From assembly GCA_002338615.1 (NCBI GenBank), contig DDIS01000194.1:6371-23892 (forward strand): a DNA stretch of 17,522 nt. Reading direction: 5' to 3'. The stretch comes from Proteobacteria bacterium UBA1844. Lineage in GTDB: Bacteria > Pseudomonadota > Gammaproteobacteria > Steroidobacterales > Woeseiaceae. The stretch's first letter is position 1. Every line of letters starts with the position of its first letter. Of the stretch, positions 6,854-13,723 are shown one piece after another. The translations under genes and the position numbers were made by a program. The notes beneath the pieces are model-generated. The model did not search any database. It was not told where the DNA came from and saw only the letters and a list, made by a program, of their open reading frames with translations.

Positions 6854-7213
6854 TTACGAGCCCTTGCTAAATTCCAGTTCCGCTCTTAACTTGGCTAGCA
6901 ACTCCGCTGACGGCGCCGCATACGCTTCAATCCAACGCGCATGAATCCGCTGTATGGGTGACACATCGAGGTAGTTCCAGCGGCATCGACCCTCCTTGCG
7001 ACTGATGATGAGACGCGCATTCTCGAGCACGCGCAGGTGTTGCATGACCGTCGTTCTATCGAGATTTCGCAGGTGCCCGCCGATTTGCCCGGTGGTCATC
7101 GGCGCATCGCGGAGCAAGTCTAGAATACGTCGCCGATCGGGACCGGCAAGCGCCTTGAAGACGAGGTCATCCTGCTCTTCCTCGGATAATTTTCGCCGTT
7201 TATCGTTTGCCAT
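6854..7213 (-). CDS. ArsR family transcriptional repressor
   Basis: A 119-residue winged helix-turn-helix repressor. The domain spans about residues 12-90: FKALAGPDRRRILDLLRD, MTTGQIGGHLRNLDRTTVMQHLRVLENARLI (recognition helix near TTVMQHLRVL), then the wing ISRKEGRCRWNYLDVSPI and a helical C-terminus. It lacks the ELCVCDL metal-binding motif of ArsR/SmtB sensors, so it belongs with the non-metal repressors that pair with SRPBCC genes. It is divergent from such a gene across a 58-base gap with one palindrome, so it probably represses both itself and its neighbour. No ribosome site is seen, and the predicted transcription start falls only a few bases before the ATG, so the mRNA may be leaderless. 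Confidence 0.92.
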   Translation of the reverse strand: MANDKRRKLSEEEQDDLVFKALAGPDRRRILDLLRDAPMTTGQIGGHLRNLDRTTVMQHLRVLENARLIISRKEGRCRWNYLDVSPIQRIHARWIEAYAAPSAELLAKLRAELEFSKGS

Positions 7214-7251
7214 TTGACAAATATGTTATATTTTTATAACGTATTGTGCAA
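7214..7251. promoter_or_regulatory. Overlapping divergent promoters and operator, arsR / SRPBCC
   Basis: A palindrome with arms ATATGTTATA (7221-7230) and TATAACGTAT (7235-7244), one mismatch, and centre TTTT. On the plus strand TTGACA (7214-7219) sits 15 bases from TATAAC (7235-7240), inside the right arm. On the minus strand TTGCAC (complement of 7246-7251) sits 17 bases from TAACAT (complement of 7223-7228), inside the left arm. The two promoters face each other over the same operator, so one bound ArsR dimer could block both. Confidence 0.7.
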
Positions 7252-7271
7252 CCCTAGCCAGGAGCACGGAA

Positions 7272-7712
7272 ATGGCCCGGAATTACACGATACAAACGAA
7301 GATTCGCAAACCCGTGGCCGACGTATTCGAAGCAGTCGTCCGTCGCGACAAACTCTGTCAATATTTCACGAACGATGCCAGCGGTGACCTGCAGGAAGGC
7401 AGTCAAGTACAGTGGCATTGGGATCACTACGGCGAATCGCCGGTCGTCGTCAGAGAAATTGTAAAGAACAAACTCATTGTGCTCGCCCTCGATTCCAAGG
7501 AATGGAACAAGGCGAAAGACGACTCCTACGAAGTATTGGTACGTTTTGAATTCGTCGCGCTTGATGCTCGGAATACGATGTTGTCAATCAGCGAGGAAGG
7601 ATGGAAAACGGACGCGGAAGGCCTCAAGGCATCGCACGACAATTGTGGTGGCTGGCAACATATGGCGATGTGCCTGAAAGCCTGGATCGAGCACGACATC
7701 GACCTGCGCTAA
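7272..7712 (+). CDS. SRPBCC / AHSA1-like domain protein
   Basis: A 146-residue protein made of one START-like SRPBCC fold of the AHSA1 (activator of Hsp90 ATPase homologue 1-like) type, which makes a deep cavity for hydrophobic ligands. Marks are KIRKPVADVFEAVV at the N-terminus, QYFTNDASGDLQEGSQVQWHW in the middle, LSISEEGW, and the C-terminal helix NCGGWQHMAMCLKAWIE. The start has CAGGAG 7 bases upstream. It is divergent from an ArsR repressor with a shared palindromic promoter, the usual arrangement for this pair. Its stop codon overlaps that of the convergent aminotransferase by four bases. The ligand is unknown. Confidence 0.88.
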   Translation: MARNYTIQTKIRKPVADVFEAVVRRDKLCQYFTNDASGDLQEGSQVQWHWDHYGESPVVVREIVKNKLIVLALDSKEWNKAKDDSYEVLVRFEFVALDARNTMLSISEEGWKTDAEGLKASHDNCGGWQHMAMCLKAWIEHDIDLR

Positions 7713-9112
7713 AACCCGGCCACTCCGGTCGGCCAGGCGGGCGAATCGCCCTCGTGGAAGCCCTGTGCCGTGACGTGCCGTATCGCATCTTCCATGACGC
7801 CAAGCCCTTCGCGCAACACGGCTTCATCCATATTCAACGCCGGGTACATGCGGATCGTATCTTCACGGTCACTGATTGCCCAGACACCATTCGCCAGCAT
7901 CTGGCTGCGCACGGCCCGTGCAACCCACCAGTTTTTTGCATCGGCGGCCGGATCCGGGGAGTGGAAGCCCACACCGACAAGCAGGCCGTTAGCCCGAACC
8001 TGCCGCACAATATCGTAATCTTCCCATGTGCTCATGATCTCGCTTGCAATACGCCCGAGCCTTGCGGCGTTCGCAACAAGGCCCTCTCGTTCGTAGAGCT
8101 CGAGGGTCTTGATACCCGCGGCACAGCCTGCCGGCGTTCCAGCAAAAGTTGAGCCTGATGAAAACGCGTCGTTGTCGCCAAGAATTTCATCGCGAGCTGC
8201 GATACCCGCGCACGGCTCGATCCCGCCGGAAAGGTTTTTGCCGACGACCAGAATATCCGGCACGACCTCGTAGTGATCGATGCCCCACATCTTGCCCGTG
8301 CGGCCAAGCCCGGTCAGCACTTCATCGCTGATCATGAGCCAGTCATTCTTGTCACAGATTGCGCGGATACCCTGCAGGAAATTGGTCGGCGGAATCCAGT
8401 TGCCACCTTCGGCCAGTCCCGGTTCGATCAATATTGCTGCAATATTGTCGCGTGGCACCATGCTCTTCGGAATATGGTTGTCGAGATACCAGAGACAAAA
8501 ATCGACGTACTGCTCCTGGCTCATGCCCGCGGGCATTTCATCGCTATACGGGTAAGGGGCACGAATAACACCGCCGGTCCAGGCTTCGAGGTAACGGTTT
8601 TTTGCGCCGTCGTAGCCACTGATCAGCTTGGTGCCAAGACTCTCGCCGTGGAACGACGAGCTGAAACTGATTATGTAGCGGCGCCGTGTATGTGTCAGTG
8701 CAAGGTGTACGGCTGCTTCGGCAGCTTCAGTGCCGGAAACTTCGTAGTTGAAACGTGACAATGCGCGGTCGGGCATGATGGCAAGCAGCTTTTCCGCAAG
8801 TTCATAACGCAAAGGGTGATCGTAGTGAAAACCGTAGCGCAGATGTGCCTGATGGACGGCCTCGATGATTTCCGGGTGTGCATTGCCGAGTGGGTTTGTC
8901 GCCCAGCCATTCTGAAAATCAATGTAACGCTTGCCGTCGAGGTCCCAGATGAAATCGCCTGCTGCTTTATCGACGACAATCTGGCGCGCGGCGCGGAACC
9001 CACGTCGCCCTGCTTTTTCAAGCTCTGACTCAAATTTGAGCCCGTTGCGGAACAGCGGTATGCCACGCTCGAGCATCGCTTGTGTTTTTGCGCCGAGAAA
9101 ATTTTCGCTCAT
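7709..9112 (-). CDS. Class III PLP-dependent aminotransferase
   Basis: A 467-residue fold-type I enzyme that moves an amino group between an amine or omega-amino acid and a keto acid in the cytoplasm. In order: DLDGKRYIDFQNGWATNPLGNAHP, the phosphate-binding SGTEA (126-130), FHG (154-156), EPGLAEGG (230-237), D263 in ISDEVLTGLGRTG that contacts the pyridine nitrogen, and the PLP lysine K292 in ILVVGKNLSGG, then STFAGTPAGCAAG. All key residues are present. The ATG at 9112 has GAGGA just upstream; the frame also has an ATG at 9217, which would overlap the MOSC gene and add an unlike 35-residue leader. It is the last gene of the PepSY-cytochrome-MOSC run, 40 bases after MOSC. Substrate (beta-alanine, GABA, taurine-like or other) cannot be told. 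Confidence 0.92.
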   Translation of the reverse strand: MSENFLGAKTQAMLERGIPLFRNGLKFESELEKAGRRGFRAARQIVVDKAAGDFIWDLDGKRYIDFQNGWATNPLGNAHPEIIEAVHQAHLRYGFHYDHPLRYELAEKLLAIMPDRALSRFNYEVSGTEAAEAAVHLALTHTRRRYIISFSSSFHGESLGTKLISGYDGAKNRYLEAWTGGVIRAPYPYSDEMPAGMSQEQYVDFCLWYLDNHIPKSMVPRDNIAAILIEPGLAEGGNWIPPTNFLQGIRAICDKNDWLMISDEVLTGLGRTGKMWGIDHYEVVPDILVVGKNLSGGIEPCAGIAARDEILGDNDAFSSGSTFAGTPAGCAAGIKTLELYEREGLVANAARLGRIASEIMSTWEDYDIVRQVRANGLLVGVGFHSPDPAADAKNWWVARAVRSQMLANGVWAISDREDTIRMYPALNMDEAVLREGLGVMEDAIRHVTAQGFHEGDSPAWPTGVAGF

Positions 9113-9152
9113 ACAGTCCTCAAAAAAGAATTCTCTTGACCTGGCTGTCATG

Positions 9153-9737
9153 CTAGTCCGACGTTTTATTGAGCCACGGCAGTGGCCGACAAGCTTCGAC
9201 GAGCACGGTGTCGCCACGGTGCACCAATCCCGGAACTTCCACCACGCCGACGAGGCCCCGTGTCAGTTTCGCGGCCTGTGAAAAACTTGTGGGCGAAAGA
9301 GCAATGCTGCTTTTTGCCGACAATTGTGACGCCAGCTGCTTGCCCATATCGAGACAGGGCGGATTGTACTCTTCGACAATCACCACAGCACCGGACGGAA
9401 ACCGCAATACGGAACCTCGCGGCAGGCGCGAAAACTCACTGATCCCGGAAAAACAGAAGTTCGCACCCAGCGTGCCCGCGTCCAGACCGCCACCAAGGCC
9501 CATTGCCTGAGCTATTGCCGCGAGTTCCTCCAGCGATACGCCCGACCACTGCCGCTCATTGCGACGAACCGTACCTTTGGCCTGCTTGTCGCCGGCCCAG
9601 GCTCGCCGTTCGTAGCCACGATGCCGGTCGCCAACGATTCCATCCAGCTCAAGCTGGATCGCCTCGTGTGCAGGCTTGCTGAGATCAGCGTTCGATCCGG
9701 CGTGCACCGAGACTACTGTCGCTTCAATACCAGTCAT
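9153..9737 (-). CDS. MOSC domain protein
   Basis: A 194-residue single MOSC domain. MOSC is the C-terminal domain of Moco sulfurase and is thought to carry sulfur or bind molybdenum-cofactor-like ligands. Seen here are IQLELDGIVGDRH near residues 27-39, GVSLEELAAIAQAMGL, GTLGANFCFSGI (88-99), LPRGSVLRF, and the conserved cysteine C128 in EEYNPPCLDMG, the family's likely sulfur-carrying residue. Its start overlaps the cytochrome b561 stop by four bases (ATGA), which implies translational coupling. The aminotransferase follows after 40 bases. Which sulfur or molybdenum pathway it serves is not shown by anything else in the window. Confidence 0.88.
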   Translation of the reverse strand: MTGIEATVVSVHAGSNADLSKPAHEAIQLELDGIVGDRHRGYERRAWAGDKQAKGTVRRNERQWSGVSLEELAAIAQAMGLGGGLDAGTLGANFCFSGISEFSRLPRGSVLRFPSGAVVIVEEYNPPCLDMGKQLASQLSAKSSIALSPTSFSQAAKLTRGLVGVVEVPGLVHRGDTVLVEACRPLPWLNKTSD

Positions 9738-10276
9738 TCAGCCTTGTTACCGTGAATCATAGCCGCAATCAGGTTCTCACGGTGTCGATAGGAAGTGTAC
9801 AGGACGCCAGCAACATGCAGCACGACCAGGACTATCAGCCCGTCCGTCAGTCGACTGTGCAAGGACTCTACCCACTCAACTCCCCAGAATCGATCCGTTG
9901 TGTAGAGCCAGCCGGTAAGGCTGACCGACGCGACAGTCGACAACAACGCGACGATCATCCATCCGCCCAACGGATTGTGACCGACGAAGCGCGCTTCTTC
10001 GCGGTGCAATACGTCCTTCGCATACCGGGTTGTAACACCGATGCCACGGACGATATGGCGAAATCGAGCATAATGTGACCCTGTCCACCCCCAGATACAG
10101 CGAACAAGTACCACAAGAAGCGCCGTATAGCCGGTCCATTCATGCCACGAACCACCACTGTGACGCGTCAGCCAGGCGGCAAGTACGGAGGCTACCAGGA
10201 CCCAGTGCCCGATGCGCACAACCGGATCCCAGACATAGACTACAGGCTTGCCGTTGTCAGTGCCTGGGAATGTCAT
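9734..10276 (-). CDS. Cytochrome b561 family membrane protein
   Basis: A 180-residue inner-membrane di-heme b cytochrome with four transmembrane helices at about residues 20-38, 47-66, 103-124 and 142-162. It moves electrons between the quinone pool and a partner. Candidate heme histidines are H24 (GHWVLV), H45 (WHEWTGY), H140 (LHSRLTDG) and H154 (VLHVAGV), spaced as in Ni/Fe-hydrogenase-type and b561 proteins; GHNPLGGWM precedes helix three. Start and stop each overlap a neighbour by four bases (PepSY before, MOSC after). The PepSY partner upstream is the usual companion of this family. No hydrogenase genes are present, so the electron partner is unknown. Confidence 0.92.
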   Translation of the reverse strand: MTFPGTDNGKPVVYVWDPVVRIGHWVLVASVLAAWLTRHSGGSWHEWTGYTALLVVLVRCIWGWTGSHYARFRHIVRGIGVTTRYAKDVLHREEARFVGHNPLGGWMIVALLSTVASVSLTGWLYTTDRFWGVEWVESLHSRLTDGLIVLVVLHVAGVLYTSYRHRENLIAAMIHGNKAE

Positions 10277-10545
10277 TCTTCGATAGGTACTGGCTCAAGT
10301 GTTACGGGGTGAAAATAGACTTCAACACGTTGTCCGTTCTCATCGATTGCATAGACTTCGTAGCAACCTCCGTCGACTTTGATGCGCCGAACCTCCCAGC
10401 CTTTCTCGACCAGGCGTTCTTCAAGCACATCCGGAGATTGCCAGTTTTCCTCAGGGCCAGAATCACAAGTTGCAAGCCCTGTCGCCAAGGATGGCCCGGC
10501 CGCTGCAATTCCCAGCAATAGCATTGCGGTTAATAACTTTTTCAT
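10273..10545 (-). CDS. Secreted PepSY domain protein
   Basis: A 90-residue periplasmic protein: a signal peptide at about residues 1-21 (MKKLLTAMLLLGIAAAGPSL) and one PepSY domain (LEERLVEKGWEVRRIKVDGGCYEVYAIDENGQRVEVYFHPVTLEPV). Two cysteines, in ATCDSG and GGCYEV, could form a disulfide. The start is the ATG at 10545, with GGAGG 5 bases upstream; an ATG at 10563 would only lengthen the signal sequence. Its stop overlaps the cytochrome b561 start (ATGA). PepSY modules often accompany b-type cytochromes as periplasmic accessory proteins. The precise role is not known. Confidence 0.88.
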   Translation of the reverse strand: MKKLLTAMLLLGIAAAGPSLATGLATCDSGPEENWQSPDVLEERLVEKGWEVRRIKVDGGCYEVYAIDENGQRVEVYFHPVTLEPVPIEE

Positions 10546-10567
10546 TGGTGCCTCCGATTTCATACAT

Positions 10568-10583
10568 TGTGGAGTAGATCACA
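10568..10583. promoter_or_regulatory. CRP-like binding site
   Basis: TGTGGAGTAGATCACA matches the CRP/Vfr consensus TGTGA-N6-TCACA with a single change (G for A at position 5). It lies 23 bases upstream of the PepSY start and 117 bases before the DUF6544-like gene, in the divergent gap between them. Such a site can occur by chance. Confidence 0.35.
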
Positions 10584-10617
10584 TCTGGCTGGTCACAACT
10601 GTAATCTCGGCCGACAA

Positions 10618-10633
10618 CGAGGCGCAAGCCTCG
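10618..10633 (+). other. GNRA-capped hairpin in the divergent gap
   Basis: CGAGGC (10618-10623) and GCCTCG (10628-10633) form a perfect 6-bp stem closed by GCAA, about 66 bases upstream of the DUF6544-like start. It may be an RNA leader element or chance. Seen directly; role unknown. Confidence 0.25.
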
Positions 10634-10699
10634 GTATTCACTTATGTCGAAAATCGCGCTCAGGTGTTGCAATACACTTGAATTGCAAGGTGCCTGGTC

Positions 10700-11557
10700 A
10701 TGGGAAAAATACTGTTTGGAATGGCCGTCATAACGGCTGCCATCGTACTTACTCTTGGCGTTTGGCGCTGGAGCGACAAACAAGCCGACAAAACAGTATG
10801 GAATACCCTCGCCTTGCAACAGCCCAAGTCAGTTCTCGCCTTCGATGAATCAATGATCACTGGCCTGCCCGAACCGGCACAACGCTATTTTCGGTATGCG
10901 ATCCAGCCTGGAGCGCCCCTTTACACGGTTGCCGAAATTGCGATGGAGGGAGAATTCAGTCTTGGAAACAAGGCGGAGCCCAACTATATGTCGATGCGCG
11001 CGCAGGAAATTATCGCCGCTCCGCAAGGCTTTGTGTGGACGGTGCGCACAGGAACCGCTGGGTCGATCGCCGGGTCCGATGGCGCCAAAGATGGCACCAG
11101 CTGGAGTCGCTTCTGGCTATACGGGCTCGTGCCTGTCGCGCGAGCAGGCAACAACAGGGATCATGCCCGTGCGGCGTTTGGCCGTTACGTCGCCGAAGCG
11201 ATCTTCTGGACACCGGCTGCGTTATTGCCTACGGAACATGTCCACTGGGAATGGGTGAACAGCTCAACCGCTCGCGTGACCATGTTGCACATGAGTCTTG
11301 ATCAGGCTGTGGACCTGACTGTCGACTCCGACGGCCGGCTTACCAAAGTAAAGTTACAACGCTGGTCGAATGCGAATGCATCGAAAAAGTATCAGTGGCA
11401 AGCCTTTGGCGGCTATCTTTCCGACTACAAGGAGTTCGGCGGCTTTCGACTGCCAACCCGCATCGATGCAGGCAATTTCTTTGAGACAGACGATTATTTC
11501 CCGTTTTTCAAGGTTACTGTCACGTCCGTGACATTTCCACAATCCGGAACAGGCTGA
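10700..11557 (+). CDS. DUF6544-like membrane-anchored protein
   Basis: A 285-residue protein with one N-terminal transmembrane helix or uncleaved signal (about residues 3-23, ILFGMAVITAAIVLTLGVW) and a large, probably periplasmic, beta-rich domain. Family-like features are GLPEPAQRYFRYAIQPGAPL, IAMEGEFSLG, FVWTVRTG, EAIFWTPAALLP, and the C-terminal WQAFGGYLSDYKEFGGFRLPTRIDAG. These resemble the DUF6544/DUF6920 family, whose function is unknown. AAGGTG 7 bases upstream supports the start. It is divergent from the PepSY operon and lies 135 bases before the cytochrome c gene on the same strand. I recognise the family only by pattern, so the name is moderate in confidence. Confidence 0.72.
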   Translation: MGKILFGMAVITAAIVLTLGVWRWSDKQADKTVWNTLALQQPKSVLAFDESMITGLPEPAQRYFRYAIQPGAPLYTVAEIAMEGEFSLGNKAEPNYMSMRAQEIIAAPQGFVWTVRTGTAGSIAGSDGAKDGTSWSRFWLYGLVPVARAGNNRDHARAAFGRYVAEAIFWTPAALLPTEHVHWEWVNSSTARVTMLHMSLDQAVDLTVDSDGRLTKVKLQRWSNANASKKYQWQAFGGYLSDYKEFGGFRLPTRIDAGNFFETDDYFPFFKVTVTSVTFPQSGTG

Positions 11558-11601
11558 AGCGACCACCAGGCTTTTGCAGTCTGGCTCATGTGTCACAGGA
11601 C

Positions 11602-11636
11602 AATTGCCATGTCCGGGTATTTACCTATTGGCAATT
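11602..11636. promoter_or_regulatory. Inverted repeat upstream of cytochrome c
   Basis: AATTGCCA (11602-11609) and TGGCAATT (11629-11636) are perfect 8-bp arms with a 19-base spacer that itself holds GGTATTTACC (11616-11625). It lies 57 bases before the cytochrome start and could be an operator or a folded leader. Role inferred. Confidence 0.35.
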
Positions 11637-11692
11637 CCTTGCTCGTACATGGATAATCAAACGGACAGAATCGATACCAAAAAGGAAATCTG

Positions 11693-12151
11693 ATGCGGCA
11701 ATCAAGAAATGTTGCACTGCTTGTTTTGTTGCTGGTTGGCGTTGCCGCCTGCCAGAGCGCTACGGTGTCCAGGCAGCAAATAGTCCTTCCGGAAGGCGAT
11801 GCAGCAGCTGGCGAGCAGGCGTTTGTCGCTTTGGAATGCACCGCATGCCACACAATAGCGGGCAAAGAACTGCCCGATGCCGAGGAAGTCGGGCCGGTGA
11901 CTATCACCCTGGGCGGCAAGACATCACGGACCAAATCCTACAGCGAACTGGTCACATCCGTTATCAACCCGTCCCACAAACTCGCGCGAAATCCATTCAA
12001 GCAACAAATTGCAGATAACGGTGAGTCGGTGATGCCAGTATTCAACGACATCATGACGGTTACGCAATTGATTGATATTGTTACGTTCCTCGAATCGCAG
12101 TACGAAATCGTCGAACGTCCTCGATACCGGTACCCTGTTTACACGTACTAG
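11693..12151 (+). CDS. Lipoprotein class I cytochrome c
   Basis: A 152-residue c-type cytochrome anchored in the membrane as a lipoprotein. The signal has a lipobox LLLVGVAAC with C20 as the lipidated cysteine. The heme site is C49-T-A-C52-H53, and M114 in ESVMPVFND is the probable sixth ligand, as in class I cytochromes c. One heme domain occupies about residues 37-137 (GEQAFVALECTACHTIAG, GPVTITLGGK, VINPSHKLARNP, IDIVTFLESQYE), followed by a Tyr/Arg-rich tail. AGGA 8 bases upstream supports the start. The TAG stop is part of the CTAG shared with the MITE-like element at 12148. It probably shuttles electrons at the periplasmic side; the partner is unknown. Confidence 0.9.
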   Translation: MRQSRNVALLVLLLVGVAACQSATVSRQQIVLPEGDAAAGEQAFVALECTACHTIAGKELPDAEEVGPVTITLGGKTSRTKSYSELVTSVINPSHKLARNPFKQQIADNGESVMPVFNDIMTVTQLIDIVTFLESQYEIVERPRYRYPVYTY

Positions 12152-12312
12152 TGTCCCGTGCGGTTAATTCGTTGATCTGTTTCGGCCCGTTTTTCCGTCC
12201 TGCGGCGTTTTGCCTTCTCGCCATAGCTACGGCTATGACTCGTCGGCAAGCCTTGCAGGCTGAAAAAACGGACTCGAGCTACATTCAACGAATTAACCGC
12301 ACGGGACACTAG
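12148..12312. mobile_element. MITE-like palindromic element, 165 bp
   Basis: Two perfect 28-bp terminal inverted repeats (12148-12175 and 12285-12312) begin CTAGTGTCCCGTGCGG and its complement. Inside, weaker paired arms continue: CCGTTTTT/AAAAACGG (12187-12194, 12264-12271), CCTGC/GCAGG (12199-12203, 12255-12259), TTGCC/GGCAA (12210-12214, 12245-12249) and CATAGC/GCTATG (12222-12227, 12232-12237) around a TACG loop. It encodes no protein. CTAG at both ends may be a target-site duplication around tips TGTCCCG. CTAG targets are known for IS5- and IS481-type transposases, but the mobilising family is unproved. It fills the convergent gap between the cytochrome and O-antigen ligase genes and could also act as a terminator hairpin for both. 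Confidence 0.75.
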
Positions 12313-12331
12313 CCCGTAACGCCGACAGGTC

Positions 12332-13723
12332 CTATGCGACGAGATTGCGCGGATCCGACCGGATGAAGTCCGCGCTTTTGCCGAATCCATGCGCAAGATC
12401 CGGCTCTTGAAGCTGACGCCTGATAAGGTCGCTCGTCGACAGAAACAAGGCAAATAAAACGAACAGGTAGTTTTGGTAGTCAAGCAAGGCACCGCGCAGG
12501 AACTCAATCCTTAGTTGAGACACGAAGAATACCAGCAGGATAATCAGACCCAGCTTTGGCAGAGTTGCCAATTTCCGGTCAGGTATCCTGGCCTTTCGAA
12601 TCCGGAACAGGTGCATCGCTAAAATGGTAAAGAACGTGATCCATGCGACAACGCCAACGATGCCAGTTGTATAGAGCACTTCCAAAAGCAGGTTGTGCGG
12701 ATAAGGAACATACTCGACTGACTCGACTTTCGTGTTGCGCGTGCTGATCGCGTGCCTCGGGCCATGTCCCATGATTGGTTTTTCGACGATTTTCTGCCAT
12801 GCAATCGGCCAGACTTCAGCGCGTGTATCAGGAACACCGCCTTCTATTTCCGTACCTTCCAGGCGGTCAAACAACATGTTGTAGTCGGTATAGTTGACGA
12901 CAACAATGGCAGCAAAAGTAAAAAGCGTGACACTGCCGACGGTCATTTTTGCAATTCGGGCGAGACCTAGTTCGCGCCGGTACGCCAGCATAAACAACAT
13001 CATACCCACGAGGACGGTTACAAAGCCGCCACGGTTACCCGTAGCGATCAAAAACAGCAGGTTCAAAGCGATCATGCCCAGCATAATACGGCGCAGGAGC
13101 TTTGCTGGCTTGTGCAGTAACAGGTAGCCCAGAATCAGGCACTGAAAGGTAAAATATTCAGCCGTTGCTGCGGTCGCGTTGAACGGGCCCACCAGCCGAC
13201 CGTCTTTACGAATTGGAAGCAGAGACAGTTCTCGGATGCCAAGAAACGTGACCCGGTTGTCGCCTGATGCGAACTGGATCGCGCAATAGACCAGGACAGC
13301 CACGTTCAACCAGATCAGGCAGCGAACGACGTACTGCCAGTCATTTGTTCGCGATACGTAGTTGTATACCATGTAGAACAAAAGAATATTGCTGACGAAG
13401 CCCACCATATAAATGATGTGATAGAAATGGGTCTCTGGCTGCGATTGCGAGAAGGCGATCATGAACGCGAAGAATATGAGAAGTATGGGGCCGAGCAGCG
13501 GTACACGCGTGAGTCGACCCTGCAGCAAGAAGGCGAAAGCAGCGACAAATATGAGAATTAGATTTACCGGACCATAGCGAGTATCGATGACTGCGAACGG
13601 AATCAGCAGGATAAGAATCCCGAGGCTGCGCTTTTCCGGTAGCTTGAACAGCGTGACAAAAAAGGCGATTCCAGCAACTGCCGCGATTATCATTTGTGCA
13701 TATTGTGCGGTGCTGGTTGTCAT
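12332..13723 (-). CDS. O-antigen ligase family (WaaL/Wzy-like) membrane protein
   Basis: A 463-residue inner-membrane protein with about ten to twelve hydrophobic helices, of the O-antigen ligase/polymerase superfamily (PF04932 type) that joins or polymerises undecaprenyl-linked glycans on the periplasmic side. Family marks are GRLVGPFNATAATAEYF, LIATGNRGGFVTVLVG before a cytoplasmic break, a large periplasmic loop (about residues 275-340) with DTRAEVWPIAWQKIVEKPIMGHG, and YPHNLLLEVLYTTGIVG carrying the conserved PHN. It ends in a basic cytoplasmic tail. No clear ribosome site precedes the ATG at 13723; an internal ATG at 13693 is the alternative. It stands alone, convergent with the cytochrome gene across the MITE-like element. 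Ligase versus polymerase cannot be decided from sequence alone. Confidence 0.88.
   Translation of the reverse strand: MTTSTAQYAQMIIAAVAGIAFFVTLFKLPEKRSLGILILLIPFAVIDTRYGPVNLILIFVAAFAFLLQGRLTRVPLLGPILLIFFAFMIAFSQSQPETHFYHIIYMVGFVSNILLFYMVYNYVSRTNDWQYVVRCLIWLNVAVLVYCAIQFASGDNRVTFLGIRELSLLPIRKDGRLVGPFNATAATAEYFTFQCLILGYLLLHKPAKLLRRIMLGMIALNLLFLIATGNRGGFVTVLVGMMLFMLAYRRELGLARIAKMTVGSVTLFTFAAIVVVNYTDYNMLFDRLEGTEIEGGVPDTRAEVWPIAWQKIVEKPIMGHGPRHAISTRNTKVESVEYVPYPHNLLLEVLYTTGIVGVVAWITFFTILAMHLFRIRKARIPDRKLATLPKLGLIILLVFFVSQLRIEFLRGALLDYQNYLFVLFALFLSTSDLIRRQLQEPDLAHGFGKSADFIRSDPRNLVA

Noticed and set aside
9113..9217. Longer aminotransferase start at 9217
   Set aside because: It would overlap the MOSC gene by 65 bases, and the extra 35 residues do not look like an aminotransferase; the ATG at 9112 has a ribosome site.
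12148..12312. CRISPR repeat or complete insertion sequence
   Set aside because: There is a single inverted-repeat unit, no spaced direct repeats, and no transposase frame.
12148..12507. Minus-strand frame of 119 residues across the inverted-repeat element
   Set aside because: It is antisense to the ligase 3' end and the palindromic element, with no family features or ribosome site.
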